This document shows, one piece after another, positions 1 to 10,684 of a stretch of 64,000 nt of DNA; position 1 is the stretch's first letter, and each line of letters begins with the position of its first letter. This stretch comes from Massilia timonae CCUG 45783 (lineage in GTDB: Bacteria > Pseudomonadota > Gammaproteobacteria > Burkholderiales > Burkholderiaceae_D). The translations under genes and the position numbers were made by a program. The stretch is taken from contig NZ_JH992923.1 of the NCBI RefSeq assembly GCF_000315425.1, forward strand, positions 62,365-126,364, written 5' to 3'. The notes beneath the pieces are model-generated. The model was given only the letters and a program-made list of their open reading frames with translations. It had not been told where the DNA came from and made no database searches.

Positions 1-180
1 GGCCGACAACATACGCTCGGCCAGCATTTTTTTGAGCTGCCCGGCGAGGCCCGATTCGCCAAGGATCGACTCGGCGTCCTTGTTCTCAACCTGGGCCAGC
101 AACTGGTCGATCAGCTCAACGGGAAACGGGTACGCTGCTTTCTGTTTTTTGGGCTTCTTGGTGGTCATCACTTCGGTCAT
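1..180 (-). CDS. IS256-family (mutator-type) transposase, N-terminal 60 residues
   Basis: Sixty codons are visible, from an ATG at 180 running off the left edge. The N-terminus has a lysine-rich start, then FPVELIDQLLAQV, then SGLAGQLKKMLAERMLSA. This is the usual opening of IS256-family DDE transposases (compare xxLxDELKKALAERALxAEM). AAAGGA lies 7 bases upstream of the ATG as a ribosome binding site. The catalytic DDE residues are outside the window. It would catalyse transposition of the element that has cut the neighbouring gene. Confidence 0.8.
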   Translation of the reverse strand, partial: MTEVMTTKKPKKQKAAYPFPVELIDQLLAQVENKDAESILGESGLAGQLKKMLAERMLSA

Positions 181-240
181 GGAACAGTCCTTTCGGGATT
201 ATTTCATGACCCCGTTCCACACAGAAATTCTGACAGGCTC
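1..240 (-). mobile_element. End of an IS256-family insertion sequence (partial)
   Basis: The left edge of the window holds the 5' end of a transposase gene reading leftwards, plus its upstream terminal region. The outer end read inwards starts GAGCCTGTCAGAATTTCTG (240 down to 222), which looks like an IS256-type terminal inverted repeat. Immediately beyond 240 an open protein-coding frame begins, which belongs to a different gene and has no start codon of its own, so 240 is taken as the IS boundary. The other end and the target duplication lie outside the window. The exact IS cannot be named from this fragment. Confidence 0.75.
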
Positions 241-842
241 CAGCTGGCGTTCCGGTCACCAAGCCTGTAGTCAGCCCCGGTAGCTTTAACTCGTTTGCGA
301 TTCATCCCGAACTGGCCCAGGCATTTGACGACTTCCTCTCAGGTACCACGTTAGCGCCACGTCCAATGTACGAATGGCTCCAGCCATACCTTAACTGGCG
401 ATGGCAGGTGCGCGACCGCTTTCACACGACCAACCAAGTCAAGCGAGCAAATCAGGTCGATAAGGATATCCTGCTAACCTTTAACAAGAGTTTGATCAGC
501 GATGCTGCTGCGATGACGCGAAGCGGCGGGATGAGTATCAGCAAGCGAACGCTTGCAGTTTTTAAAGATGTGTTGTTCACGGGGGCCAGAAAGGATCTGG
601 TGACGACATCGTTTCTCGAGCCGGAGGCTCGATCAGTACTTGCTCTCGCCAAAAAATCCGCTCCGACACCGCCATCTTTTGCTGCATTCTTTGATAACTA
701 TGTCCATGATTCGCTGGCCGGCTTCAATTCGCCGAGCCTGGAAATGCCTGGTTACTGGCGTTATCGCCGAGTCTTCCTCGGTACCGACGATCACGTCATC
801 GCGGCTAATCAGGATGACGACACCGCACGCAGCGCCGCATGA
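241..842 (+). pseudogene. 3' remnant of a probable type VI lipase effector (Tle1/DUF2235-like), cut by the IS
   Basis: One frame is open from the IS boundary to the TGA at 840-842 (about 200 codons) with no start codon near its left end; the first ATG is internal, at 366. The upstream half (FNSFAIHPELAQAFDDFL, then YEWLQPYLNWRWQVRD) and the C-terminal YVHDS...GYWRYRRVFLG resemble the C-terminal part of DUF2235/Tle1-type phospholipases, in which the His of the HDS segment would complete a Ser-Asp-His triad. The PAAR gene 21 bases downstream supports a type VI secretion role. The nucleophile region is lost or lies beyond the IS, so the gene is probably inactive. A shortened product from 366 cannot be excluded. 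The family assignment is by eye only. Confidence 0.6.
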
Positions 843-863
843 CCCACACCAAATAGGTTCACT

Positions 864-1121
864 ATGAAAGATGAGAACGGACGAGGTGTCATCCGACTCG
901 GTGACAAGACCACGCATGGCGGCGAGGTGATCTCCGCAGTGAAGGACTTCACGGTACTCGGCAAGTGCGTTGCAGTAGAAGGCGACACTACCTTATGCCC
1001 CAAATGCAAAGGCCAGTTCCCGATTCAGCCCAGCGGCAGCACCCGCAAGCATCACGGCAAGCAGGTCGCATATGACCAGGACCTTACTGCGTGCGGCGCC
1101 AAGCTCATCTCTTCAATATGA
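864..1121 (+). CDS. PAAR-domain protein (type VI secretion spike tip)
   Basis: An 85-residue protein with the PAAR layout: RLGDKTTHGGEVISAV near the N-terminus, then VAVEGDTTLCPKCKGQFPI, then a His/Lys-rich loop and a C-terminal TACGAKLISS strand. PAAR proteins fold as a small cone that sharpens the VgrG spike, often with a metal held by His and Cys, and commonly load the effector encoded next to them. Here the adjacent effector candidate (241-842) is cut by an insertion sequence, so this may be an orphan spike protein. No extension domain is present. No vgrG or other secretion genes lie in the window. Confidence 0.85.
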   Translation: MKDENGRGVIRLGDKTTHGGEVISAVKDFTVLGKCVAVEGDTTLCPKCKGQFPIQPSGSTRKHHGKQVAYDQDLTACGAKLISSI

Positions 1122-1181
1122 CTCTCTCCGCCAATGTGTAACGCTCTTGAAAATGGCATGCAGGACAGGTTCATGCAAAAC

Positions 1182-1215
1182 AAAGGGCTGGAACCCTCCC
1201 GGATTCCAGCCCTTT
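1182..1215 (-). terminator. Rho-independent terminator, downstream of acnA (probably bidirectional)
   Basis: A perfect 12-bp inverted repeat, AAAGGGCTGGAA (1182-1193) and TTCCAGCCCTTT (1204-1215), with a 10-base loop. Read on the minus strand it is followed by TGTTTTG. It lies 39 bases beyond the acnA stop and also between acnA and the convergent PAAR gene. Confidence 0.8.
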
Positions 1216-1253
1216 TGCCATCCAGGCAGCCCGCCGCAGCGGGCCTTCCAGAA

Positions 1254-3962
<2,709 letters not shown>

Positions 3963-4046
3963 AATCTCTCCTTCAGTGGGAATATTGTTATTTCAACAGC
4001 AGCGTTCACGGAAATAACGGACCAGATATAACTTCGGGCGACAGAA

Positions 4047-4076
4047 CGGCGCGGAGATCCGGGAAAATCCGCGCCG
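4047..4076 (-). terminator. Hairpin downstream of the 4082-4627 gene
   Basis: A 9-bp perfect stem, CGGCGCGGA (4047-4055) with TCCGCGCCG (4068-4076). It lies just after the stop codon of the secreted-protein gene on the minus strand. The T-tract is poor (TTCTGT), so termination may be incomplete and read into acnA. Confidence 0.5.
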
Positions 4077-4081
4077 CACTT

Positions 4082-4627
4082 TCAAGTCTTGCTCGCCTCC
4101 GGTTCCGCGGTCGCCACGATCGCGGACTGTTCGGCGTTCTTGCATTCATTGGCCAACTGGCGGTTAAGCTTCGAATCGAGCAGGATGCCCTTGGACGGGA
4201 TACCGATCCAGATCAGGCCATAGTGCGGATTTTCAAAGCGCAACGCGCCGGTGGTGGTGCCGATGCGGGCCAGGCGGTGCAGGCGCTGCTTCCAGCGCAG
4301 CGCGATATGGCTGTCATCGGCGTCGTTGGTATAGATCGTGATCTTGTTGCCGAGTTCGCAAGCGTATTCGGTCACCTTGGTGTCGGTGATGTCCGGCTCG
4401 TCGACTTCGAGAGGATTGGCCGCCGCGGCGGCAGCCGCGGCAGCCGCTGCAGCCGCCGCCGCAGCCTGCGCCTTCTTCGACGGTTTCTTCTTGGCTTGCG
4501 CCTTCAGGACTTTCTCCGCTTTCGGATGCGTTTCCTTGGCGGCTGCAGCGCTTGCCGGCGCACACACGACGGCGGCCGCGAGCGCGACAGCGCAGGCGGC
4601 GACGAATTTGGGGAGAAGGGTGGACAT
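4082..4627 (-). CDS. Secreted protein with poly-alanine linker, possible MliC-like fold
   Basis: 181 residues from the ATG at 4627, which lies just past the stop of the upstream lyase gene (the two overlap by no codons). MSTLLPKFVAACAVALAAAVV...ASA is a clear signal peptide. A Lys-rich segment, a run of about 15 alanines and then a C-terminal domain of about 90 residues follow. That domain starts YACELGNKITIYTND and contains GLIWIGIPSKGILLDS. The spaced pattern of Y-x-C, a central glycine and a late lysine resembles the MliC family of periplasmic lysozyme inhibitors, but the match is weak. It is probably cotranscribed with the CitE-like gene and mdh. Its function is not established. Confidence 0.6.
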   Translation of the reverse strand: MSTLLPKFVAACAVALAAAVVCAPASAAAAKETHPKAEKVLKAQAKKKPSKKAQAAAAAAAAAAAAAAAANPLEVDEPDITDTKVTEYACELGNKITIYTNDADDSHIALRWKQRLHRLARIGTTTGALRFENPHYGLIWIGIPSKGILLDSKLNRQLANECKNAEQSAIVATAEPEASKT

Positions 4628-4635
4628 GGGTCGGA

Positions 4636-5625
4636 TTATTCGCTGTCGGGGAGGTTGACGATTGCCGCAGCGGCTTCCGGCAGCGCGAGGCCCGCCAGTT
4701 TGGCACGCTGCAACACCGACCAATAATATCGGTAGCTCGCACGGTCGTGCAAGCGGCCATGTTGAGCAATCGGTCCCCAGTCCGCCGCCATCGCCTCCGT
4801 CAGGATATTCGTCGCTTCATTCACCTCGGACAGGCGCGGCGTGAACGCCTTGAGGATCGGCTTGATCTGGTCCGGATGGATGCTCCACATCCGGGTAAAG
4901 CCGAATTCGGCGCCGGCGCGCTGGGCGTCGTTGGCGACAGTCGGGCTGTCCTTGATGTCGGTCGTGACGTTGTGCGACGCCACCTTGCCGTGGGCGTGGC
5001 AGGCCGCCACCATCTCGAGCTTGGCGCGCACCACCAGCGGGTGGGTGAACTGGCCCGGGGTGCGCATCGCGCTCGCGGGGATGGCTCCATAGTGGCTCGA
5101 CACAAAATCCATGATGCCGAACGACAGGCACTCGACCTGGGGCAGGGCGGCGATGTCGTAGGCTTCGCGCAGCGCGCCGTGGGTTTCGATCAGCACGTGC
5201 ACCGGCAGGTCTGGCCGGCCGGCGGCCTGGGCGTGCTGGTTGATCAGGTCGATCGCGCGCGTGACTTCCATCGCGCTTTCCACCTTCGGCAGCACCACGT
5301 AGGCGAGGCGCTTGGCCGCGCCGCCGACGATGAATTCGACGTCTTTCGCAAAATGGGGGCTGGCCGGCTCGTGCAGGCGCGCGCCGATGCGGCCGAAATG
5401 GTTGTCGTCGCTGTTGACGAGCTGCGCCACCAGGATGGCGTGTTCCAGTTCGCTGCCGGCGGTGGCGCCGTCTTCGCAGTCGAAGGTGATGTCGAACAGG
5501 GGGCCAAGCTCTTGTTGCAGGGCCATCGATTTGCGCATCAGCTTCTCGGAGCCGGCGTAGTGGTCGCAGGCGGGGAGAAGGAGTGGCTGGCGTTTGCCCT
5601 GGAATAAAACCTCGGAAGGGTGCAT
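4636..5625 (-). CDS. HpcH/HpaI aldolase / citrate lyase beta-like (CitE-like) protein
   Basis: 329 residues of the CitE/malyl-CoA lyase superfamily (TIM barrel, Mg-dependent C-C lyase acting on CoA thioesters). Visible motifs are FDITFDCEDGA (acidic Mg/CoA region), VVLPKVESAMEV (catalytic E in KVES), VLIETHGALREAY and FGFTRMWSIHPDQI. It follows mdh on the same strand, 85 bases away, so it lies in the malate dehydrogenase transcription unit. The substrate is not evident; a malyl-CoA, citramalyl-CoA or related thioester is likely. The other citrate lyase subunits are absent, so it is not a classical citrate lyase. Confidence 0.85.
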   Translation of the reverse strand: MHPSEVLFQGKRQPLLLPACDHYAGSEKLMRKSMALQQELGPLFDITFDCEDGATAGSELEHAILVAQLVNSDDNHFGRIGARLHEPASPHFAKDVEFIVGGAAKRLAYVVLPKVESAMEVTRAIDLINQHAQAAGRPDLPVHVLIETHGALREAYDIAALPQVECLSFGIMDFVSSHYGAIPASAMRTPGQFTHPLVVRAKLEMVAACHAHGKVASHNVTTDIKDSPTVANDAQRAGAEFGFTRMWSIHPDQIKPILKAFTPRLSEVNEATNILTEAMAADWGPIAQHGRLHDRASYRYYWSVLQRAKLAGLALPEAAAAIVNLPDSE

Positions 5626-5646
5626 ATCTCTCGCAACATGAAACGG

Positions 5647-5696
5647 CCGTGCCAGGTGAATGGCACGGCACGGTCGACGCGCGGCAAATGCCGCGC
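5647..5696 (-). repeat. Two tandem hairpins between mdh and the CitE-like gene
   Basis: The 85-base gap holds two perfect 8-bp stems in a row: CCGTGCCA/TGGCACGG (5647-5654 and 5661-5668, 6-base loop) and GCGCGGCA/TGCCGCGC (5679-5686 and 5689-5696, 2-base loop). Neither has a T-tract. They probably protect the mdh 3' end or lower read-through to the downstream gene. Confidence 0.6.
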
Positions 5697-5710
5697 GCCA
5701 TGATTCAAAC

Positions 5711-6700
5711 TCAGCCCAGCAGGTGAGCGACGCCGGCTTTCTCTTCTTCCAGCTCTTTCAGGGTCAGGTTGATGCGCTCTTGCGAGAACGCATCGATATC
5801 CACGCCCTGCACGATGGTGTATTCGCCATTCTCGGTGGTGACCGGGAAGCCGAACATGGTGCCTTCAGGGATGCCGTAGGAACCATCCGAAGGGATACCC
5901 ATGGTGGTCCACTTGCCGCCCGTGCCCAGCACCCAGTCGCGCACGTGGTCGATGGCGGCGTTGGCGGCCGACGCAGCCGACGACAGGCCGCGCGCTTCGA
6001 TGATGGCGGCGCCGCGCTTGCCGACGGTCGGCAGGAAGGTGTTGGCGTTCCATTCCTGGTCGTTGATCAGGTCCTTGATCGACTCGCCGCCGGCGGTGGC
6101 GAAGCGGTAGTCGGCGTACATGGTCGGCGAGTGGTTGCCCCAAACGACCATCTTCTCGATGTCCTTGACGGCCTTGCCGGTCTTGGCGGCCACTTGCGAC
6201 AGGGCGCGGTTGTGGTCCAGGCGCAGCATGGCGGTGAAGTTCTTGGCCGGCAGGTTCGGGGCCGATTTCATCGCGATGTAGGCGTTGGTGTTGGCCGGGT
6301 TGCCGACCACCAGCACTTTGACGTTGCGCGAAGCGACGGCGTCCAGGGCTTTACCTTGCACGGTGAAGATCTGGGCGTTGGCTTCCAGCAGGTCCTTGCG
6401 CTCCATGCCCGGGCCGCGTGGGCGGGCGCCAACCAGCAGGGCGACGTCGGCGTCCTTGAAGGCGGTCATCGGGTCGGAGTGGGCGGTCATGCCTTCGAGC
6501 AGCGGGAATGCGCAGTCGTCGATTTCCATCATGACGCCCTTGAGCGCCTTCTGTGCCTTCTCGTTGTCGATCTCGAGCAGCTGAAGGATGACCGGCTGGT
6601 CCTTGCCCAGCATGTCGCCGTTGGCGATGCGGAACAGCAGGGAATAGCCGATCTGGCCGGCCGCGCCGGTGACGGCGACGCGCATTGGGGTTTTAGCCAT
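5711..6700 (-). CDS. mdh: Malate dehydrogenase
   Basis: 329 residues, the length of the cytosolic-type NAD malate dehydrogenases usual in Burkholderiales. The Rossmann loop TGAAGQIG lies at residues 11-18, [11 protein letters not shown] with the substrate arginines at 91-101, [10 protein letters not shown] at 131-140, the second substrate arginine in RLDHNRA near 160, and the catalytic His190 in [11 protein letters not shown]. It oxidises malate to oxaloacetate. The ATG at 6700 has TTGGAGA upstream. A minus-strand promoter (6904-6933) gives a leader of about 200 bases. Confidence 0.97.
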   Translation of the reverse strand: MAKTPMRVAVTGAAGQIGYSLLFRIANGDMLGKDQPVILQLLEIDNEKAQKALKGVMMEIDDCAFPLLEGMTAHSDPMTAFKDADVALLVGARPRGPGMERKDLLEANAQIFTVQGKALDAVASRNVKVLVVGNPANTNAYIAMKSAPNLPAKNFTAMLRLDHNRALSQVAAKTGKAVKDIEKMVVWGNHSPTMYADYRFATAGGESIKDLINDQEWNANTFLPTVGKRGAAIIEARGLSSAASAANAAIDHVRDWVLGTGGKWTTMGIPSDGSYGIPEGTMFGFPVTTENGEYTIVQGVDIDAFSQERINLTLKELEEEKAGVAHLLG

Positions 6701-6903
6701 GATGAATCTCCAAAGTGGGAATGAAAACGGTTTGCGCCGAGGTCGACGCCGAGCATACGCCTGTCTGGTTACAAGTTACTTTCACTGCGGTTTGATGAAG
6801 CTGCAATGATACCAAAAGCGCACTTCAAGCCTTCAAGGTCGAATGACGGGTGTCGCGCGCGTACAATGATGTCAAGAGTGGCGCCGACTCCCGGTCGGCC
6901 ATG

Positions 6904-6933
6904 AGTGTATTCCTCTGCCGTTTGGTCTGTCAA
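6904..6933 (-). promoter_or_regulatory. Candidate sigma-70 promoter for mdh
   Basis: On the minus strand a perfect -35 box TTGACA (6928-6933) is followed after 18 bases by TACACT (6904-6909). It points towards mdh. The 16-bp palindrome at 6946-6961 sits directly upstream of the -35 box. Confidence 0.5.
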
Positions 6934-6945
6934 TTCAATATCATA

Positions 6946-6961
6946 TGTCTTATATAAGACA
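6946..6961. promoter_or_regulatory. Perfect 16-bp palindrome, probable GntR operator
   Basis: TGTCTTATATAAGACA is its own reverse complement over all 16 bases. It lies in the 320-base divergent region between mdh and gntR-sdh, 60 bases before gntR. Palindromes of the form GTCTTATA...TATAAGAC are typical targets of GntR-family (FadR/HutC type) repressors, and I infer autoregulation by the adjacent gene and possible control of mdh and sdh. The rest of the divergent region shows no gene. Confidence 0.65.
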
Positions 6962-7020
6962 CATATCTAAAGACCTCTAATACTGGACGGTCATGCTCTT
7001 TTGTGGTGAAATCGCGGTCT

Positions 7021-7785
7021 ATGAATTCCGCCCCGTCCAATCCGGCCGTTGATCCTGTCAGCAGTGGCTCGCCGTCGTTCCGGCCCCTGTACCAGCAGAT
7101 CAAGGCACTGATCACCCAGAGCCTGCAGGCCGGTGAATGGAAACCTGGCGAACTCATGCCGAGCGAAGTCGAGCTGGCGGCCCGTTTCAAGGTCAGCCAG
7201 GGCACCGTGCGCAAGGCAATCGACGAACTGGCCGCCGAGAACCTCGTGGTGCGGCGCCAGGGCAAGGGCACCTTCGTTGCCAGCCACGCCGAAGAGCGCG
7301 CCCATTTCCGCTTCCTGCGACTGATGCCCGATGAAGGCGTCCCCCATCATCCCGAGAACCGCTTCCTCGAGGTCAAGCGCATCCGTGCGCCGGCCGAGGT
7401 CGCGCGCCTGCTCGAGCTCAAGTCGGGCGACGCCGTGGTCTACATCAAGCGCGTGCAGTCGTTCGACGGCCAGCCGACCATCCTGGAAGAGCTGTGGCTG
7501 CCGGGCCAGCTGTTCAAGGGCCTGAGCGCGGAGCGGCTGCAGGAATACAAGGGGCCGATGTACGGCCTGTTCGAGACGGAATTCGGCACGCGCATGATCC
7601 GCGCGACCGAAAAGATCCGGGCGGTGTCGGCCGACGCGGCCACGGCCGAGCACCTGAAGGTGGCGCCCGGCACGCCGCTGCTGTTGGGCGAGCGGGTGTC
7701 GTTCACCTACGGCGACAAGGCGGTCGAGCTGCGCCGCGAGCTGTACTCGACCGCGAAACACCATTATTTGAACGAGTTGTCGTAA
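7021..7785 (+). CDS. GntR-family (HutC/UTRA) transcriptional regulator of the TCA block
   Basis: 254 residues from the ATG at 7021 (a GTG at 7003 in the same frame would add six residues; neither has a good ribosome binding site). The N-terminal winged helix is plain: FRPLYQQIKALIT, GELMPSEVELAARFKVSQGTVRKAIDEL, NLVVRRQGKGTFVASH. The C-terminal part is a UTRA effector domain, ending GERVSFTYGDKAVELRRELYST. It lies directly upstream of sdhCDAB in the same orientation and next to a perfect palindrome, so it probably senses a metabolite and represses sdh and itself. The effector is unknown. Confidence 0.9.
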   Translation: MNSAPSNPAVDPVSSGSPSFRPLYQQIKALITQSLQAGEWKPGELMPSEVELAARFKVSQGTVRKAIDELAAENLVVRRQGKGTFVASHAEERAHFRFLRLMPDEGVPHHPENRFLEVKRIRAPAEVARLLELKSGDAVVYIKRVQSFDGQPTILEELWLPGQLFKGLSAERLQEYKGPMYGLFETEFGTRMIRATEKIRAVSADAATAEHLKVAPGTPLLLGERVSFTYGDKAVELRRELYSTAKHHYLNELS

Positions 7786-7795
7786 GGAGAATAAA

Positions 7796-7832
7796 ACAGA
7801 AAATAGACGAGTAAATATTCTCTGTTTTCTGT
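7796..7832 (+). terminator. Hairpin after gntR
   Basis: ACAGAAAA (7796-7803) pairs with TTTTCTGT (7825-7832), with GAG/CTC (7809-7811 and 7820-7822) pairing inside around an AT-only loop; CTTTTC follows. It lies 11 bases beyond the gntR stop, so it may separate gntR from sdh. The rest of the 269-base gntR-sdhC gap presumably carries the sdh promoter; no convincing boxes were picked out. Confidence 0.4.
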
Positions 7833-8054
7833 CTTTTCAAATAATTCGGAAAATAGCAAGCGGAATAAAACTCCCCTCTGCGGCGATCGCGTGAATGCGA
7901 TTAAAATATATTGGTTTTGGGTACGCGACGGACATGACCCGGTTCGCCGCTCGCTGTCCCGCTGGCTTGGTCCCACTTTCCCGGACCGGGCCTTGAAATC
8001 GGCAAGAATGCAGGGTTCATACAAAAATTTGTCATAAATGGGAGGTGTACCATC

Positions 8055-8480
8055 ATGTCGGAAGCCGTGAGAGAAGCAAGCAAGAAAGGGCGGCCGGTGT
8101 ATCGCAACGTCGGAATCGGCGATATCACGACGAAATATCGCATGCCGCCATCGGCGATCGTGTCGATCCTGCACCGCGTCAGCGGCGCCGGGCTGTTCCT
8201 GCTGCTGCCGTTCCTGCTGTATTTGTTCCAGCAGAGCCTGCTGTCGGAATCGTCGTTCGGCTACTTCGCCGGCATCGTCTCGCACCCGCTGGTCAAGATC
8301 ATCCTGCTGGGCCTGTCCTGGGCTTACCTGCACCACTTCACCGCCGGCATCCGCCACCTGTTCATGGACAATCACTTTGCCCTGGACAAGGACGCCGCCC
8401 AGAAGACCGCGCGCTGGGTGCTGATCATCAGCCTGCTGCTGACCGCCCTGGTCGGCCTGAAACTGTTCGGAGTGTTCTAA
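8055..8480 (+). CDS. sdhC: Succinate dehydrogenase cytochrome b556 subunit
   Basis: 141 residues with three membrane segments (about 50-70, 85-105 and 118-140). SAIVSILHRVSGAGLF is the conserved start of helix 1, and LHHFTAGIRHLFMD carries the haem-ligand His and the quinone-site region. It anchors the SdhAB dimer and helps pass electrons to ubiquinone. The ATG at 8055 has GGGAGG seven bases upstream. It is the first gene of sdhCDAB, with three bases to sdhD. Confidence 0.95.
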   Translation: MSEAVREASKKGRPVYRNVGIGDITTKYRMPPSAIVSILHRVSGAGLFLLLPFLLYLFQQSLLSESSFGYFAGIVSHPLVKIILLGLSWAYLHHFTAGIRHLFMDNHFALDKDAAQKTARWVLIISLLLTALVGLKLFGVF

Positions 8481-8483
8481 ACC

Positions 8484-8852
8484 ATGGCAAGCAAGAATAA
8501 TATCGGCCAGCGTCGCCTCGTCGTCGGCGCCCATTATGGCTTCCGCGACTGGCTGGCCCAGCGCGTCACCGCGATCCTCATGGCGGTCTACACCGTCGTC
8601 CTGCTGGCCATGTTCCTGTCCGGCCAGAATTTCACGTATGAAGGTTGGGCCGGCCTGTTCGCGAAACAGTGGTTCAAGCTGCTGTCGATGGTCACCTTCC
8701 TGGGCCTGTACTACCACGCCTGGGTCGGCATCCGCGATATCTGGATGGACTACGTCAAGAACGTCGGCCTGCGCCTGACGCTGCAATTCATCACCATCTT
8801 CTGGCTGGTGGGCTGCGTCGCCTATACCGTGCAAATTCTCTGGAGTGTGTAA
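8484..8852 (+). CDS. sdhD: Succinate dehydrogenase membrane anchor subunit
   Basis: 122 residues with three predicted helices. [19 protein letters not shown] precedes helix 1, and [18 protein letters not shown] in the second half carries the conserved His and the Asp-Tyr pair of the haem/ubiquinone site. It forms the membrane anchor with SdhC. The stop at 8850-8852 is two bases before the GTG start of sdhA, which implies coupled translation. Confidence 0.95.
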   Translation: MASKNNIGQRRLVVGAHYGFRDWLAQRVTAILMAVYTVVLLAMFLSGQNFTYEGWAGLFAKQWFKLLSMVTFLGLYYHAWVGIRDIWMDYVKNVGLRLTLQFITIFWLVGCVAYTVQILWSV

Positions 8853-8854
8853 TC

Positions 8855-10633
8855 GTGGCAGCAATCAAAACTGCAATTCCTACCCGTCGTTTTGACGCGG
8901 TCATCGTTGGCGCCGGTGGTTCCGGCATGCGCGCCTCGCTGCAACTGGCCGAAGCCGGCCTGAACGTCGCGGTCCTGTCGAAAGTCTTCCCGACCCGCTC
9001 GCACACCGTCGCGGCGCAGGGCGGGATCGGCGCCTCGCTGGGCAATATGAGCGAGGACGACTGGTACTGGCACATGTTCGACACCGTCAAGGGTGGCGAC
9101 TACCTGGGCGACCAGGATGCGATCGAATTCATGTGCCGCGAAGCCCCGAAGGTCGTGTACGAGCTCGAACACTTCGGCATGCCGTTCGACCGCAACCCCG
9201 ACGGCACCATCTACCAGCGTCCGTTCGGCGGCCACACCGCCAACTTCGGCGAGAAGCCGGTCCAGCGCGCCTGCGCCGCGGCCGACCGTACCGGCCACGC
9301 GCTGCTGCACACCCTGTACCAGCGTAATGTCCGCGCCCGCACCCACTTCTTCGTCGAGTGGATGGCCCTCGACCTGATCCGCGACGCCGAAGGCGACGTG
9401 GTCGGCGTGATGGCCCTGGAAATGGAAACCGGCGACGTGATGATCCTGGAAGCGAAGACCACCATCTTCGCCACCGGCGGCGCAGGCCGCATCTTTGCCG
9501 CCTCGACCAACGCCTTCATCAACACCGGCGACGGCATGGGCATGGCGGCGCGCGCCGGCCTGCCGCTGCAAGACATGGAGTTCTGGCAGTTCCACCCAAC
9601 CGGTGTCTCGGGCGCCGGCGTCCTGATCACCGAAGGCGTGCGCGGCGAGGGCGGTATCCTGATCAACTCGAACGGCGAACGCTTCATGGAGCGCTATGCG
9701 CCGACCCTGAAGGACCTGGCGCCGCGCGACTTCGTGTCGCGTTCGATGGACCAGGAGATCAAGGAAGGCCGCGGCTGCGGCCCGAATAAAGACCACGTGC
9801 TGCTCGACCTGCGCCACATCGGCAAGGACACCATCGAGAAGCGCCTGCCTTCGATCCTGGAGATCGGCCACAAGTTCGCCAACGTCGACGCGACCAAGGA
9901 ACCGATTCCCGTCGTCCCGACCATCCACTACCAGATGGGCGGCATCCCGACCAATATCCACGGTCAAGTCGTCGCGCCTGACGGTACTGGCGGCCAGAAG
10001 ATCGTCAATGGCCTGTACGCGATCGGCGAATGCGCCTGCGTCTCGGTCCACGGCGCGAACCGCCTGGGCACCAACTCGCTGCTCGACCTGGTGGTCTTCG
10101 GCCGCGCGGCCGGCAACCACGTGGTGGCCTCGAACCTGAAACAGAAGGCGAACAAGCCACTGCCTGCGGACGCCGCCGACTTCGCGCTGGCGCGCCTGAA
10201 CAAGCTCGAGACCTCGACCGGTGGCGAGAAGGTGCAGCACGTCGCCAACGACATCCGCGCCACGATGCAGAAATACTGCGGCGTGTTCCGTACCCAGGAA
10301 CTGCTGGATACGGGCGTGAAGGAAATCATGAAGCTCGACGAGCGCCGCAAGCACGTGTCGTTCCAGGACAAGTCGAAGGTGTTCAACACCGCCCGCGTGG
10401 AAGCGCTGGAGCTGGACAACCTGATCGAGACCGCCAAGGCGACCATCGTGTCGGCAGCGGCCCGTCCGGAATCGCGCGGCGCCCACGCCCACAGCGACTA
10501 CCCGAACCGCGACGACGCGAACTGGATGAAGCACACCCTGTTCTTCTCGGAAGGCAACCGCCTCGAGTACAAGCCGGTGGTGCAAAAACCGCTGACCGTC
10601 GACACCTTCAAGCCGAAGGCCCGTACTTTCTAA
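8855..10633 (+). CDS. sdhA: Succinate dehydrogenase flavoprotein subunit
   Basis: 592 residues from a GTG at 8855 (GGAG of sdhD's end serves as ribosome binding site). The dinucleotide fold is [16 protein letters not shown] (14-29). The covalent FAD attaches to His50 in [28 protein letters not shown] and [22 protein letters not shown] are active-site and FAD segments. It oxidises succinate to fumarate and passes electrons to SdhB. The length matches bacterial SdhA. Confidence 0.97.
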   Translation: MAAIKTAIPTRRFDAVIVGAGGSGMRASLQLAEAGLNVAVLSKVFPTRSHTVAAQGGIGASLGNMSEDDWYWHMFDTVKGGDYLGDQDAIEFMCREAPKVVYELEHFGMPFDRNPDGTIYQRPFGGHTANFGEKPVQRACAAADRTGHALLHTLYQRNVRARTHFFVEWMALDLIRDAEGDVVGVMALEMETGDVMILEAKTTIFATGGAGRIFAASTNAFINTGDGMGMAARAGLPLQDMEFWQFHPTGVSGAGVLITEGVRGEGGILINSNGERFMERYAPTLKDLAPRDFVSRSMDQEIKEGRGCGPNKDHVLLDLRHIGKDTIEKRLPSILEIGHKFANVDATKEPIPVVPTIHYQMGGIPTNIHGQVVAPDGTGGQKIVNGLYAIGECACVSVHGANRLGTNSLLDLVVFGRAAGNHVVASNLKQKANKPLPADAADFALARLNKLETSTGGEKVQHVANDIRATMQKYCGVFRTQELLDTGVKEIMKLDERRKHVSFQDKSKVFNTARVEALELDNLIETAKATIVSAAARPESRGAHAHSDYPNRDDANWMKHTLFFSEGNRLEYKPVVQKPLTVDTFKPKARTF

Positions 10634-10684
10634 TATTGACTGGGCCGGGGCATCGCGCACCGGCCCGATACAACAGGTAATCAA

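Noticed and set aside
4636-5625. True citrate lyase beta subunit
   Set aside because: Alpha and gamma subunits and the accessory genes are absent, and the gene sits in the mdh unit of an aerobic TCA block.
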